DNA from: an uncultured Flavobacteriaceae bacterium
GTDB taxonomy: Bacteria; Bacteroidota; Bacteroidia; Flavobacteriales; Flavobacteriaceae
Length of the DNA: 64,000 nt
Direction: 5' to 3'
Assembly: GCA_905479475.1 (NCBI GenBank)
Contig: CAJQMT010000009.1
Location: 1-64,000 of the forward strand
In this document: in pieces, positions 23,632 to 32,246 of the stretch
How positions within the stretch are numbered: position 1 is the stretch's first letter
Layout: the number at the start of each line of letters is the position of its first letter
The notes under the pieces: generated by a model
What the model was told of the DNA's origin: nothing
What the model saw: the letters and a program-made list of their open reading frames with translations, nothing else
Database searches by the model: none
Program-made: the position numbers and the translations under genes

Positions 23632-25509
23632 ATGAGTTTATTTACAGATACATATGACGTAATTGTAGTCGGTGGGGGTCATGCAGGATCAGAAGCCGCA
23701 GCAGCAAGTGCAAACATGGGAGCAAAAACTTTGTTGGTTACCATGAGCTTACAGAATATAGCACAAATGAGTTGTAATCCGGCTATGGGGGGAATTGCCA
23801 AAGGCCAAATAGTGCGTGAAATTGACGCCCTAGGTGGGTATAGCGGTGTCGTCACAGATGAAACAGCCATTCAGTTCAAGATGCTCAATAAGAGCAAAGG
23901 TCCTGCGATGTGGAGTCCACGTGCACAAAGCGATAGAATGCGTTTCGCAGAAAAATGGCGCACCATGCTGGAGCAAACTGATAATTTGGATTTTTACCAA
24001 GACATGGTTCGAGGTTTGTTGATTGAAGAGAATCAAATCAAAGGAATCAAAACAACACTTGGATTTGATATCAAAGCTAAAACAGTAATCATAACAGCAG
24101 GTACATTTTTAAACGGCTTGATTCATATAGGCGAAAAAACTTTTGGAGGAGGTAGAGCTGGTGAAAGTGCCTCTACAGGAATTACCGAAGATTTGGTTAA
24201 AGTTGGTTTTGAATCAGGTCGAATGAAAACTGGTACTCCGCCACGTGTAGACGCACGATCTTTGGATTTTTCGAAGATGATAGAGCAACCAGGAGATGCA
24301 AATCCTGAAAAATTTTCTTACCTATCAGAGACAAAGACCTTAGAGGAACAACGTAGTTGTTATATGGCGTACACGTCGCAGGAAGTCCATGATTTGTTGC
24401 GTACGGGTTTTGATCGATCTCCTATGTTCAATGGTCGAATTCAAAGTACAGGACCGAGGTATTGCCCCTCTATTGAAGATAAAATTGATCGATTTGCGAC
24501 CAAAGACAAACATCAAATTTTTGTGGAGCCTGAAGGTTGGGATACGACAGAGATTTATGTAAATGGCTTTTCTACGTCTTTGCCAGAAGATGTGCAGGAC
24601 GAAGCCTTGCGTAAAGTTGCGGGTTTTGAAAATGTCAAGTTTTTACGTTTTGGTTATGCGATCGAATACGACTTTTTTCAACCGACTCAATTGAAACATA
24701 GTTTGGAGACTAAGCTTGTGAAAAATTTATTTTTTGCAGGACAAATTAATGGAACCACAGGATATGAAGAAGCAGCAGCTCAAGGAATGATGGCTGGAAT
24801 AAACGCTGCATTAAAAGTTCAAAAGAAAGAACCATTCGTTTTAAAGCGCCACGAAGCTTATATTGGTGTGTTGATTGATGATTTGATTACTAAGGGGACA
24901 GAAGAGCCTTATCGAATGTTTACATCGCGTGCAGAATACAGGACTTTGTTACGTCAAGACAATGCGGATTTGCGACTGACACCAAAAGCATATGAGCTGG
25001 GTATTGCATCGCAAGAGCGTATGGATCGGGTGATTGAAAAACAAAAGAAGACAGATTTGTTTGTGTCTTTTTTAAGAGACACAAGCGTAGGTCATGAAGA
25101 CGTAAACCCTATTTTAGAAGAGAAAAATTCTGCATTGATTTCGCAGTCGATGAAAATGTTTAAGTTGGCCGCGCGTCCGCAATTGAATTTTGAAGATGTA
25201 AAGAAATTCCCAAAAGTTTCAGAGTTTATTGAGGCTAATGGAATTGATAGAGAAGTAGTAGAGCAAACGGAAATTCATGTGAAATACGCCGGATATATTG
25301 ACAAAGAGAAAAGAAATGCTGACAAGCTTACGCGTTTAGAAAACGTCACGATACCAGAAAACTTTGATTATTCAAAAGTGAAATCTTTGTCTACAGAAGC
25401 ACGACAAAAATTGACTTTAATAAAACCTGTCACGATTTCACAGGCAAGCAGAATTAGCGGCGTTTCTCCGAGTGATGTTTCTGTTTTATTGGTGTATATG
25501 GGTCGCTAA
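23632..25509 (+). CDS. mnmG: tRNA U34 carboxymethylaminomethyl synthase, FAD subunit MnmG
   Basis: The 625-residue flavoprotein works with MnmE to modify U34 of certain tRNAs. The FAD-binding motif is 'DVIVVGGGHAGSEAAAA' (residues 8-24). 'CNPAMGGIAKGQIVREIDAL', 'GTFLNGLIHIGEK' and 'PPRVDARSLDF' are GidA family signatures. The C-terminal helical MnmE-binding domain ends 'GVSPSDVSVLLVYMGR'. Length is normal. It is bracketed by identical parS-like sites, and gidA next to the origin is a common arrangement in bacteria. Confidence 0.98.
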   Translation: MSLFTDTYDVIVVGGGHAGSEAAAASANMGAKTLLVTMSLQNIAQMSCNPAMGGIAKGQIVREIDALGGYSGVVTDETAIQFKMLNKSKGPAMWSPRAQSDRMRFAEKWRTMLEQTDNLDFYQDMVRGLLIEENQIKGIKTTLGFDIKAKTVIITAGTFLNGLIHIGEKTFGGGRAGESASTGITEDLVKVGFESGRMKTGTPPRVDARSLDFSKMIEQPGDANPEKFSYLSETKTLEEQRSCYMAYTSQEVHDLLRTGFDRSPMFNGRIQSTGPRYCPSIEDKIDRFATKDKHQIFVEPEGWDTTEIYVNGFSTSLPEDVQDEALRKVAGFENVKFLRFGYAIEYDFFQPTQLKHSLETKLVKNLFFAGQINGTTGYEEAAAQGMMAGINAALKVQKKEPFVLKRHEAYIGVLIDDLITKGTEEPYRMFTSRAEYRTLLRQDNADLRLTPKAYELGIASQERMDRVIEKQKKTDLFVSFLRDTSVGHEDVNPILEEKNSALISQSMKMFKLAARPQLNFEDVKKFPKVSEFIEANGIDREVVEQTEIHVKYAGYIDKEKRNADKLTRLENVTIPENFDYSKVKSLSTEARQKLTLIKPVTISQASRISGVSPSDVSVLLVYMGR

Positions 25510-25517
25510 GAAGCGAC

Positions 25518-25533
25518 AGTTCCACGTGGAACA
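25518..25533. other. parS-like partition site, downstream copy
   Basis: The same 16-mer AGTTCCACGTGGAACA begins 9 nt after the mnmG stop codon. The centre-to-centre distance between the two copies is 1911 bp. No T run follows, so it is not a terminator. Confidence 0.8.
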
Positions 25534-25586
25534 ATAACTAAAAAGACAATCAACACTTGTTTTTTTGTATTAATATTGAAAACTTT

Positions 25587-26501
25587 ATGACAGCGAGAGC
25601 AATAAATCAACCCCCGAAACCTTCGACTTTTGAAACTTATGTATCTTGTAGAGATCACTTAGGTTCTGATGAAAAATTTGATTTGCTTTTAGACGACAAT
25701 TTGGATTTATTGTTGACTACGCCCAAACCAGCAACAACAGATTTGGGGCGTTATTACAATAGCGCGGCCTATATTTCTCATACAGATGCAAGAAAATCAT
25801 TGCTAGACAGGGTATATCACATCGTGAAGAACTACTCCTTAAAAAAGAAATTAAAACTGGTCAATGCGTTCAATACAGATAGGATTAAAATTTTAGACAT
25901 TGGATCTGGTACCGGTGACTTTTTAAATATTTGTGCAAACCATGGTTGGAACGCAAGCGGCATAGAGCCCAATGAAAAGGCGAGAACTTTGGCGATGGCA
26001 AAATGCGTCAATTCAGAAATTGCGCTGTACAAATCAGTGGAAGAGTTAAAAAAAGAACCTGGCGCATTTTTAAGTTACGACGTGATCACATTGTGGCATG
26101 TTTTGGAACATATGCCGAACCTTGACGAAACTATTTTCAATCTGAAAAAATTATTGAAGCCCGAAGGTGTCTTGGTGGTCGCTGCTCCAAATTTTAAAAG
26201 CTACGACGCTGAGTACTATAAAAAGTATTGGGCAGCCTTTGATGTGCCTAGGCATTTATGGCACTTTTCACAAACAGCCATTCGAAGACTGTTCTTTTTT
26301 CAAAGTATGGAAGTTGTGAAAACACTTCCAATGAAATTTGATTCTTTTTACGTCTCACTTTTAAGTGAGCGTAACAAAAACAAAAAAAATAACTATTTAA
26401 AAGCTTTTTGGATTGGATGTAAATCCAATTGGAAAGCAAGACGCACAAGAGAGTATTCGTCACTTATCTATGTGATTAAAAACACCAAAAAGTGGTTTTA
26501 A
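25587..26501 (+). CDS. Class I SAM-dependent methyltransferase
   Basis: The 304-residue protein has the Rossmann methyltransferase motif I 'ILDIGSGTGDFLNICANHGW' and motif 'DVITLWHVLEHMPNLDET' typical of the Methyltransf_23 group, followed by 'LKPEGVLVVAAPN'. The substrate is unknown; close types act on small molecules or glycans. The start at 25587 (MTARAINQPPKPS) was chosen over a TTG 10 codons upstream. It follows mnmG and the second parS-like site. The 257 bp after it contain no gene that I can support. Confidence 0.87.
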   Translation: MTARAINQPPKPSTFETYVSCRDHLGSDEKFDLLLDDNLDLLLTTPKPATTDLGRYYNSAAYISHTDARKSLLDRVYHIVKNYSLKKKLKLVNAFNTDRIKILDIGSGTGDFLNICANHGWNASGIEPNEKARTLAMAKCVNSEIALYKSVEELKKEPGAFLSYDVITLWHVLEHMPNLDETIFNLKKLLKPEGVLVVAAPNFKSYDAEYYKKYWAAFDVPRHLWHFSQTAIRRLFFFQSMEVVKTLPMKFDSFYVSLLSERNKNKKNNYLKAFWIGCKSNWKARRTREYSSLIYVIKNTKKWF

Positions 26502-26758
26502 AGCGATGTACGCGATTTTTTTTACGCGAACATAGATTTTCCTTTGTTTCTTGTTAAAAGGCGCTTAGAGTGTTTTTATAGCGGGTTTTTTAAATAGCTT
26601 TCTTCTATAGTAAAATAAAAAACTGATAGTATTTTGTTATGCTTTGTTTTTTCTACCAAAGAGCTCAAGAGTATGCTCGTATGTAAAAGAGCAATGCTAG
26701 ATGTTGAATTTTCATATTGGTTGTTGAAGTAATTGCAATTTTGAATGACTCTTTCAGT

Positions 26759-27898
26759 TTAAACTTCTTTCAAGTGCAACAGTTTGGTCAACTTTACCGA
26801 GAGGTCTAATAAAATGATTTTTGCATTTCCATTACGCTCAATGTGGTACAGGGCGTCGCTTACCTCTTTTTCAATAGCCAAAATATTACTACCGTGGATG
26901 AAAGGAGCAAATTTGTTCAAGTCAAAACTCTTGTCTTCTGTAGCAATAAAAACCAATTCTGTTGCTTTGTAATTTGTGAGTAATGCCTGTCTAAAAAATT
27001 GAAGGCAATAGTGCAGAAATCGTTTTTGCGTTTCTCGTCCAGATTTGGCAATTGTATCACTCCATTCAATTAAATGTTCAACAACAGCGGCATTTCCTTT
27101 TGCTTTGAAAGCACAACGAACCCACAAAACAAACCATTTCTCAAAGATCAAATCATCAGAGTCGTGGCGCAGTATATGCAAGGCTTTGTTGTAATTTCCT
27201 TCTGCTTGGTGTGCGATTTTAGAAGCCTCAGCATGGAAAGATTTTTCTTGTGACATCAAGGTGTCTGCAATGTCTTTTTCGCTTAAAACAGGGAAATGCA
27301 AAATTTGACAACGAGATAAAATAGTATTGATGATTTGTTCTTCATTTTCGGCAACTAGAAGAAAAACAGTTTTTTCAGGGGGTTCCTCCAACAGCTTCAG
27401 CAATTTATTCGCGGCCGAGGTATTCATTTTTTCTGAGTGCCAAATAATCATGACTTTGTATCCTCCCTCATACGATTTTAACTGCAGTGATTTTACAATT
27501 TGTTCTGCTTCATCAACACCGATTTGACCCTGTTTGTTTTCAATGCCAATGTGTTGAAACCAATTGAACAAATTTCCATAAGGTTGTTCTTTGACAAAAC
27601 TTCTCCAGTCATCTAAAAATAAGCTACTAACAGGGTGTTTTTTCACCTTGCTGTTGGGCGCAACAGGAAATGCAAAATGCAAATCAGGATGGGCCAACTT
27701 TTCGCATTTGATATGACAAGAATCGACCTCTTTGCTCGTTGCACACAAAACATAACGGGCATAGGCAATGGCAGTTGGCAAGGTGCCAGAACCCTCTTTA
27801 CCAACAAATAATTGCGCATGCGGGATACGTCCGTTGTCAGCCGAAGATTTCAGGTGATTGATAAGGTGTTGTTGTCCAATAATTTCGTCAAAAAGCAT
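26759..27898 (-). CDS. holB: DNA polymerase III subunit delta' (clamp loader)
   Basis: The 379-residue AAA+ protein has 'MLFDEIIGQQHLINHLKSSA' and 'PHAQLFVGKEGSGT', where the P-loop lysine is missing, as expected for a delta' that does not hydrolyse ATP. It also has 'AANKLLKLLEEPPEKTVFLL' and the sensor-type 'LSRCQILHFP'. It is part of the clamp loader that places the beta clamp on DNA. Three cysteines (in 'LCAT', 'SCHIKCEKL') leave the usual zinc site incomplete. The ATG at 27898 is used; the frame includes a TTG two codons upstream. Confidence 0.88.
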   Translation of the reverse strand: MLFDEIIGQQHLINHLKSSADNGRIPHAQLFVGKEGSGTLPTAIAYARYVLCATSKEVDSCHIKCEKLAHPDLHFAFPVAPNSKVKKHPVSSLFLDDWRSFVKEQPYGNLFNWFQHIGIENKQGQIGVDEAEQIVKSLQLKSYEGGYKVMIIWHSEKMNTSAANKLLKLLEEPPEKTVFLLVAENEEQIINTILSRCQILHFPVLSEKDIADTLMSQEKSFHAEASKIAHQAEGNYNKALHILRHDSDDLIFEKWFVLWVRCAFKAKGNAAVVEHLIEWSDTIAKSGRETQKRFLHYCLQFFRQALLTNYKATELVFIATEDKSFDLNKFAPFIHGSNILAIEKEVSDALYHIERNGNAKIILLDLSVKLTKLLHLKEV

Positions 27899-27901
27899 GT
27901 G

Positions 27902-27909
27902 CAAATATA
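27902..27909 (-). promoter_or_regulatory. -7 element of the delta' gene
   Basis: The minus strand reads TATATTTG, then CAC and the ATG at 27898, so only 3 nt separate them. A leaderless message is likely if this element is used. Confidence 0.5.
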
Positions 27910-28094
27910 CAATTTCAGAATTATCAAACCTTTTACATCGGTAAAAACCCTTGTGCTTTTTTTGAGACTTGTTTCCGAAATTCGAACCTTTGATGGTGTC
28001 TCACTCATATTAGAACCAAGAAGTGCTTCCAGCAGCTTACAAAAACGTTGTAGTAGCTTTTGTTTAAAAAATGATTCGTATTTCTCAATTTCTT

Positions 28095-28102
28095 TATCTT
28101 TG
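28095..28102 (+). promoter_or_regulatory. pgk -7 element
   Basis: TATCTTTG at 28095-28102, 24 nt before the pgk ATG. It lies inside the long upstream extension of the pgk frame and argues against that extension being coding. Confidence 0.55.
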
Positions 28103-28126
28103 TGTCCAACTTTAAGAATATATAAA

Positions 28127-29308
28127 ATGAAAACAATTAATGACATCCATTTTGGAGGAAAGAAAGCCTTGATTCGTGTAGATTTTAATGTGCCTTTAAA
28201 TAAGGAGTTTCAAGTAACAGATATCACAAGAATCAAAGCAGCGAAACCGACAATTATAAAGGTTTTGGAAGATGGAGGCGCCGCAGTATTAATGTCGCAT
28301 TTGGGACGTCCAAAAGGAGTTGAAGCAAAGTTTTCATTAGGACATATAGTTGAAAAAGTGAGCGAAGTTTTGGGAGTACAAGCAAAATTTGTAGAAAGTT
28401 GTGTAGGTACAGATGCAGAAGAAGCTGTAGCAGCTTTGAAGCCAGGAGAAGTGTTGATTTTAGAAAATTTACGTTTTCACAAAGAAGAAACAGTTGGAGA
28501 TTTGGCTTTTTCAGAACAACTTTCAAAGTTAGGAGATATTTATGTGAATGATGCTTTTGGAACGGCACACAGAGCGCATGCATCTACAACCGTAGTTGCA
28601 CAGTTTTTTGAAGAAAAAGTAGCAGGACTTGTAATGGAAGCCGAATTGGTAAATGCTCAAAAAGTGTTGTCGGATGGAGAAAAGCCAGTGACAGCGATTA
28701 TGGGAGGAGCCAAAGTTTCCGACAAATTACTGATTATAGAAAAATTATTAGATGTTGCTGATAACATTATCATCGGTGGAGGAATGTCTTACACTTTTGC
28801 AAAAGCACACGGAGGAGAAATAGGTCTTTCATTGTGTGAAGATGACAAGATAGAATACGTACTTGAATTGGAAAAGAAGGCAGCCGCAAAAGGAGTCAAT
28901 TTGATTTTCCCTGTTGACACTTTAATTGCAGATGATTTTTCAAATGATGCGAATACACAAGTGGTTCAAAGAGGAACGATCCCTGCAGGATGGGAAGGTT
29001 TGGATATCGGACCTGCCTCTAGTGAATTGTTTGCAGCAACCGTAAAAAATTCAAAGACAGTTTTGTGGAATGGGCCAATGGGAGTTTTTGAAATGGAAAC
29101 ATTTGAAAAAGGAACTGTTGCCATTGCCAATGCGGTAAAAGAAGCAACACAAAACGGTGCGTTTTCATTGATTGGAGGAGGCGATTCAGCTTCTGCGATT
29201 AACAACTTAGGATTTGGTGAAGATGTATCTTATGTTTCTACAGGAGGAGGAGCCTTGTTAGAATACATGGAAGGAAAAGTATTGCCAGGAGTCGCTGCGA
29301 TTTCTTAA
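28127..29308 (+). CDS. pgk: Phosphoglycerate kinase
   Basis: The 393-residue glycolytic enzyme transfers phosphate from 1,3-bisphosphoglycerate to ADP. 'RVDFNVPLN' near the N-terminus is the PGK signature, with 'VLMSHLGRPKG', 'FGTAHRAHASTT' and 'GGGDSASAINNLG' of the substrate and nucleotide sites. The frame is open another 105 codons upstream, but that part overlaps the divergent delta' gene and contains the promoter, so the ATG at 28127 is the start. A strong terminator follows. Confidence 0.97.
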   Translation: MKTINDIHFGGKKALIRVDFNVPLNKEFQVTDITRIKAAKPTIIKVLEDGGAAVLMSHLGRPKGVEAKFSLGHIVEKVSEVLGVQAKFVESCVGTDAEEAVAALKPGEVLILENLRFHKEETVGDLAFSEQLSKLGDIYVNDAFGTAHRAHASTTVVAQFFEEKVAGLVMEAELVNAQKVLSDGEKPVTAIMGGAKVSDKLLIIEKLLDVADNIIIGGGMSYTFAKAHGGEIGLSLCEDDKIEYVLELEKKAAAKGVNLIFPVDTLIADDFSNDANTQVVQRGTIPAGWEGLDIGPASSELFAATVKNSKTVLWNGPMGVFEMETFEKGTVAIANAVKEATQNGAFSLIGGGDSASAINNLGFGEDVSYVSTGGGALLEYMEGKVLPGVAAIS

Positions 29309-29333
29309 AACCAACAATACAAAACAATACAAG

Positions 29334-29365
29334 ACGCTTTTGATTTATTTCAAAAGCGTTTTTGT
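29334..29365 (+). terminator. Intrinsic terminator after pgk
   Basis: A perfect 10-bp stem (29334-29343 with 29350-29359, ACGCTTTTGA/TCAAAAGCGT) with a 6-nt loop is followed by T residues. Confidence 0.85.
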
Positions 29366-29490
29366 ATTTTTAAAACTTTCTCTGATCATGCAGTTCTTTG
29401 AGACCTTTTGGCTTCTGAGACTTGTAAGTAGCATTTTTGCTTTTAATTGGACCTTTCTTTAAAAAGAAGCACAAAAGAACCCATAGCCAT

Positions 29491-29826
29491 ATGTCTGAAC
29501 TGAATTTTTTTGAGAAGTGTTACCAAGTGGCCAAACAGATCCCTTTTGGAAGGGTGACAAGTTATGGAGCGATTGCAAAATACTTAGGAACAGCCCGCTC
29601 CGCAAGAATGGTTGGTTGGGCAATGAATGCATCTCACAGAAATAAGGATATACCCGCTCATAGAGTCGTCAATAGAAAAGGTTTGCTGACTGGGAAACAC
29701 CATTTTCAAGGCGGTAATTTGATGCAACAATTACTCGAAAATGAAGGAGTATTTGTTGTTGACAATCAAATTCAGAATTTTCAAGAAATTTTTTGGGATC
29801 CGTCAGAAGAATTGCAAAGACGCTAA
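29491..29826 (+). CDS. Alkyltransferase-like (ATL) DNA-binding protein
   Basis: The 111-residue protein has the winged-helix DNA-binding domain of O6-alkylguanine-DNA alkyltransferases ('IPFGRVTSYGAIAKYLG', 'ARSARMVGWAMN'). The active-site motif PCHRV is PAHRV at residues 55-59, so the acceptor cysteine is alanine (A56). Without it the protein cannot remove alkyl groups. ATL proteins instead bind O6-alkylguanine and hand it to nucleotide excision repair. The ATG at 29491 is preferred to a TTG 18 codons upstream, where the sequence is lysine-rich and unlike the family. Confidence 0.88.
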   Translation: MSELNFFEKCYQVAKQIPFGRVTSYGAIAKYLGTARSARMVGWAMNASHRNKDIPAHRVVNRKGLLTGKHHFQGGNLMQQLLENEGVFVVDNQIQNFQEIFWDPSEELQRR

Positions 29827-29904
29827 AATAGTTGCTCATACAAAGAAGCAATGTTCTTATCGAGAATAATTATAGATAAGACTGGTTTTATAAAGTTTTC
29901 ACAG

Positions 29905-29912
29905 TACCTTTG
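29905..29912 (+). promoter_or_regulatory. mrp-nifU promoter, -7 element
   Basis: TACCTTTG at 29905-29912 fits TAnnTTTG and lies 20 nt before the mrp ATG. Confidence 0.5.
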
Positions 29913-29932
29913 TTGTCGTAAATCAAGAGATT

Positions 29933-31066
29933 ATGAGTATTCAAAAAGAAGCAGTTAAAAGTGCTTTAGAAGAAATAACAGCGCCAGGAGAAGGGAAGAG
30001 TTTGGTAGAAAATAACAATGTAAAAAACATCGTTATTTTTGGAAATGAAGTAGTTGTGGATGTCGCCATTAGCAATCCAACCTTGCAAGCTAAGAAAAAG
30101 ATAGAAGCTGAAATTTCAAAAATAATCAAAGAAAAAGTCACTGCAGAAGCAGTGGTGAAAGTAAATGTAGCAACCAAGCCTGTCGAAAACAAAAAGAACC
30201 CGAATGAGATAAAAGGAGAAAAACTTCCAGGAATCCAAAATATCATCGCAATTGCATCGGGAAAAGGAGGTGTTGGGAAATCTACCATCACAGCAAATAC
30301 AGCAGTTACTTTGGCCAAAATGGGCTTTAAAGTAGGTGTTTTAGATGCCGATGTATACGGTCCCTCTATGCACTTGATGTTTGATGTTGCCCAAGAGAAA
30401 CCAATTTCTGTGAATGTAAATGGGCGTTCAAAAATGAAACCCATCGAAAACTATGGAATCAAACTATTGTCCTTAGGTTTCTTTACCAACCCAAACGAAG
30501 CGGTTATCTGGAGAGGACCAATGGCCTCAAAAGCTTTGAATCAAATGATTTTTGATGCAGACTGGGGGGAGTTGGATTTTTTATTGATTGATTTGCCTCC
30601 CGGAACGGGAGATATCCATCTTTCTATTGTTCAGGCTTTGCCAATAACAGGTGCTGTGGTTGTCAGTACTCCGCAAAACATTGCTTTGGCGGATGCTAAA
30701 AAAGGAGTGGCCATGTTTCAGCAAAAAAACATCAATGTCCCAGTTTTAGGAATTGTAGAAAACATGAGTTATTTCACTCCCGAAGAACTGCCTGAAAATA
30801 AATATTATATCTTTGGCCAAGACGGAGCTAAAAATTTAGCGGATGACATCCAAACAAAATTTTTAGGAGAAGTCCCATTAGTACAAGGAATACGTGAAGC
30901 AGGAGATGTTGGACATCCCGTAGCATTGCAGGAAAAAACACCTTTGGAAAAGGCGTTTCAAGAAATCACGAGAAACATGCTATCGGAGTTGTTAGAACGG
31001 AATGAAAACCTTCCTGCCACAGAAGTTGTAAAAATTACAACCATGAGTGGATGTTCTACAAAATAG
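29933..31066 (+). CDS. Iron-sulfur carrier ATPase Mrp/ApbC
   Basis: The 377-residue protein has an N-terminal MIP18/DUF59-like domain (about 1-90) and a P-loop ATPase domain with 'IASGKGGVGKST' (107-118), 'VLDADVYGPSMH' and 'LIDLPPGTGDIHLS'. It should bind and deliver Fe-S clusters. The CPxC pair found in many homologs after 'VENMSYF' is absent, a form I associate with Bacteroidota. Its stop is 13 nt before the NifU-like ATG, making a two-gene Fe-S operon. Confidence 0.9.
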   Translation: MSIQKEAVKSALEEITAPGEGKSLVENNNVKNIVIFGNEVVVDVAISNPTLQAKKKIEAEISKIIKEKVTAEAVVKVNVATKPVENKKNPNEIKGEKLPGIQNIIAIASGKGGVGKSTITANTAVTLAKMGFKVGVLDADVYGPSMHLMFDVAQEKPISVNVNGRSKMKPIENYGIKLLSLGFFTNPNEAVIWRGPMASKALNQMIFDADWGELDFLLIDLPPGTGDIHLSIVQALPITGAVVVSTPQNIALADAKKGVAMFQQKNINVPVLGIVENMSYFTPEELPENKYYIFGQDGAKNLADDIQTKFLGEVPLVQGIREAGDVGHPVALQEKTPLEKAFQEITRNMLSELLERNENLPATEVVKITTMSGCSTK

Positions 31067-31079
31067 AAAAAATTTGGAG

Positions 31080-31325
31080 ATGGAAAATCAAGAATTAACA
31101 AGTATTGTTGAAAAAGCATTGGAAGAAATTCGTCCATTTTTAATTTCTGATGGAGGAAATATTTCCTTGGTTTCAATAGAAGAAGATATTGTAAAGGTTA
31201 GGTTAGAAGGAGCATGTGTTGGCTGCTCTATCAATCAAATGACACTTCGAAATGGCGTTGAGGCGTCTATCAAAAAACACGCACCTCAAATTAAAAAAGT
31301 CATCGACATAAGCAGTGTGATGTAA
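31080..31325 (+). CDS. NifU C-terminal-like Fe-S scaffold protein
   Basis: The 81-residue protein is a stand-alone NifU C-terminal domain. It has 'EIRPFLISDGGNISLV' and the cluster-binding CxxC at C46/C49 ('EGACVGCSINQMT'). Such proteins hold a [4Fe-4S] cluster as scaffold or carrier. It follows mrp directly. The frame also runs 11 codons upstream into the mrp end, but the ATG at 31080 starts the conserved part. Confidence 0.9.
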   Translation: MENQELTSIVEKALEEIRPFLISDGGNISLVSIEEDIVKVRLEGACVGCSINQMTLRNGVEASIKKHAPQIKKVIDISSVM

Positions 31326-31348
31326 AAAGATGTTTGAAAATTTCACAC

Positions 31349-31386
31349 AAGCTTAACGAATGAAATCGTTGAGCTTTTTTATTTTT
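31349..31386 (+). terminator. Intrinsic terminator after the mrp-nifU operon
   Basis: An 11-bp stem with one T-G wobble (31349-31359 with 31366-31376) and a T-rich tail. Confidence 0.75.
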
Positions 31387-31427
31387 GACCTTGTTCCAAT
31401 TTGGTAAGGAAACAAATTCAATATGAG

Positions 31428-32198
31428 ATGAAAAAAATACGGTTTATTGTAACAATGTTCTTTTTTACCAGCCCACTTTTTGCTCAGACAGGAAGTGAGG
31501 TTTTCAAGAAGGGGGAACATTTAAAATACAGGATTTACTACGGAATTATAAATGCAGGCTATGCAAGTTTTGAAGTAAATGAAAAAAACACGGAAAAAGA
31601 TAGTTTGTACCATTTCAAAGGAAAAGGATGGACAACGGGCATGACCAAATGGTTTTTTCATGTAAAAGACACCTACGAATCTTTTGTAGACAAAAAGTCA
31701 CAACTTCCACGTTATTTTAAAAGAAGAGTAAACGAGGGGGGATATATTATTAACCGAGACATTTATTTCGACCCGCTTGAAAAAATAGCAAAAATTGAGG
31801 ATCACAAGAATAAAACAGTCAAAGAAGTTCCTGTTGAAAAAGTGCACGATATGATTTCTGCGATTTACCATTTAAGAAGCCAAAATATAGAAGATTTGGT
31901 GATTGGGGAAAGTTTGGAGTTGAAGATGTTTTTTGATGCAGAAACGTTTCCTTTCAAATTGAAATATTTGGGGACACAAATTTTAAAAACAAGATTTGGC
32001 AAAATAAAGTGTTTCAAACTTCGTCCTTTGGTTCAATCGGGTAGGGTCTTTGAAGAAGAAGAAAGTTTAACCATTTGGGTGTCATCTGATAAAAATAGAA
32101 TTCCAGTGAGAATCAAAGCTTCCCTAGCAATCGGGGCTTTAAAAGTTGATTTGTATCAGTACAAAGGATTGTCACACCCTTTTCGTATTATTTTGTGA
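31428..32198 (+). CDS. DUF3108-family exported protein
   Basis: The 256-residue protein has a signal peptide (MKKIRFIVTMFFFTSPLFAQ). A beta-rich domain typical of DUF3108 follows ('FKKGEHLKYRIYYGIINAGY', 'GKGWTTGMTKWFFHVKDTYE', 'RVNEGGYIINRDIYFDP', 'TLTIWVSSDKNRIPVRI'-like end). The family is found in Bacteroidota and Proteobacteria envelopes without a defined role. It is followed 48 bp later by an M23 lipoprotein, a common pairing. The ATG at 31428 was chosen since the signal peptide begins there. A TATTTTTG at 31380-31387 may be its promoter. Confidence 0.82.
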   Translation: MKKIRFIVTMFFFTSPLFAQTGSEVFKKGEHLKYRIYYGIINAGYASFEVNEKNTEKDSLYHFKGKGWTTGMTKWFFHVKDTYESFVDKKSQLPRYFKRRVNEGGYIINRDIYFDPLEKIAKIEDHKNKTVKEVPVEKVHDMISAIYHLRSQNIEDLVIGESLELKMFFDAETFPFKLKYLGTQILKTRFGKIKCFKLRPLVQSGRVFEEEESLTIWVSSDKNRIPVRIKASLAIGALKVDLYQYKGLSHPFRIIL

Positions 32199-32207
32199 GA
32201 AAAGTTG

Positions 32208-32215
32208 TAAATTTG
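32208..32215 (+). promoter_or_regulatory. -7 element of the M23 lipoprotein gene
   Basis: TAAATTTG at 32208-32215 is followed by CAGCTAG. The surrounding 27 nt (32201-32227) match the sufA promoter at 48119-48145 except at the two 'nn' bases. Confidence 0.55.
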
Positions 32216-32246
32216 CAGCTAGAAAATTTTAGAAAACCAAGATCAC

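Noticed and set aside
26502-26758. Gap between the methyltransferase and delta' genes as an RNA gene
   Set aside because: Short direct repeats (TACGCGA) were seen, but no tRNA-like fold, promoter or convincing hairpin.
27812-28126. 105-codon N-terminal extension of pgk
   Set aside because: It overlaps the divergent delta' gene, contains the pgk promoter element and has no similarity to phosphoglycerate kinase, which begins at the ATG at 28127.
27850-28146. 98-codon minus-strand frame between the delta' gene and pgk
   Set aside because: It overlaps the start of both genes and their promoters and shows no recognisable protein features.
29941-30444. 167-codon hydrophobic minus-strand frame inside mrp
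   Set aside because: The apparent membrane segments come from reading Lys/Glu-rich codons backwards; mrp is a strong conserved gene on the other strand.
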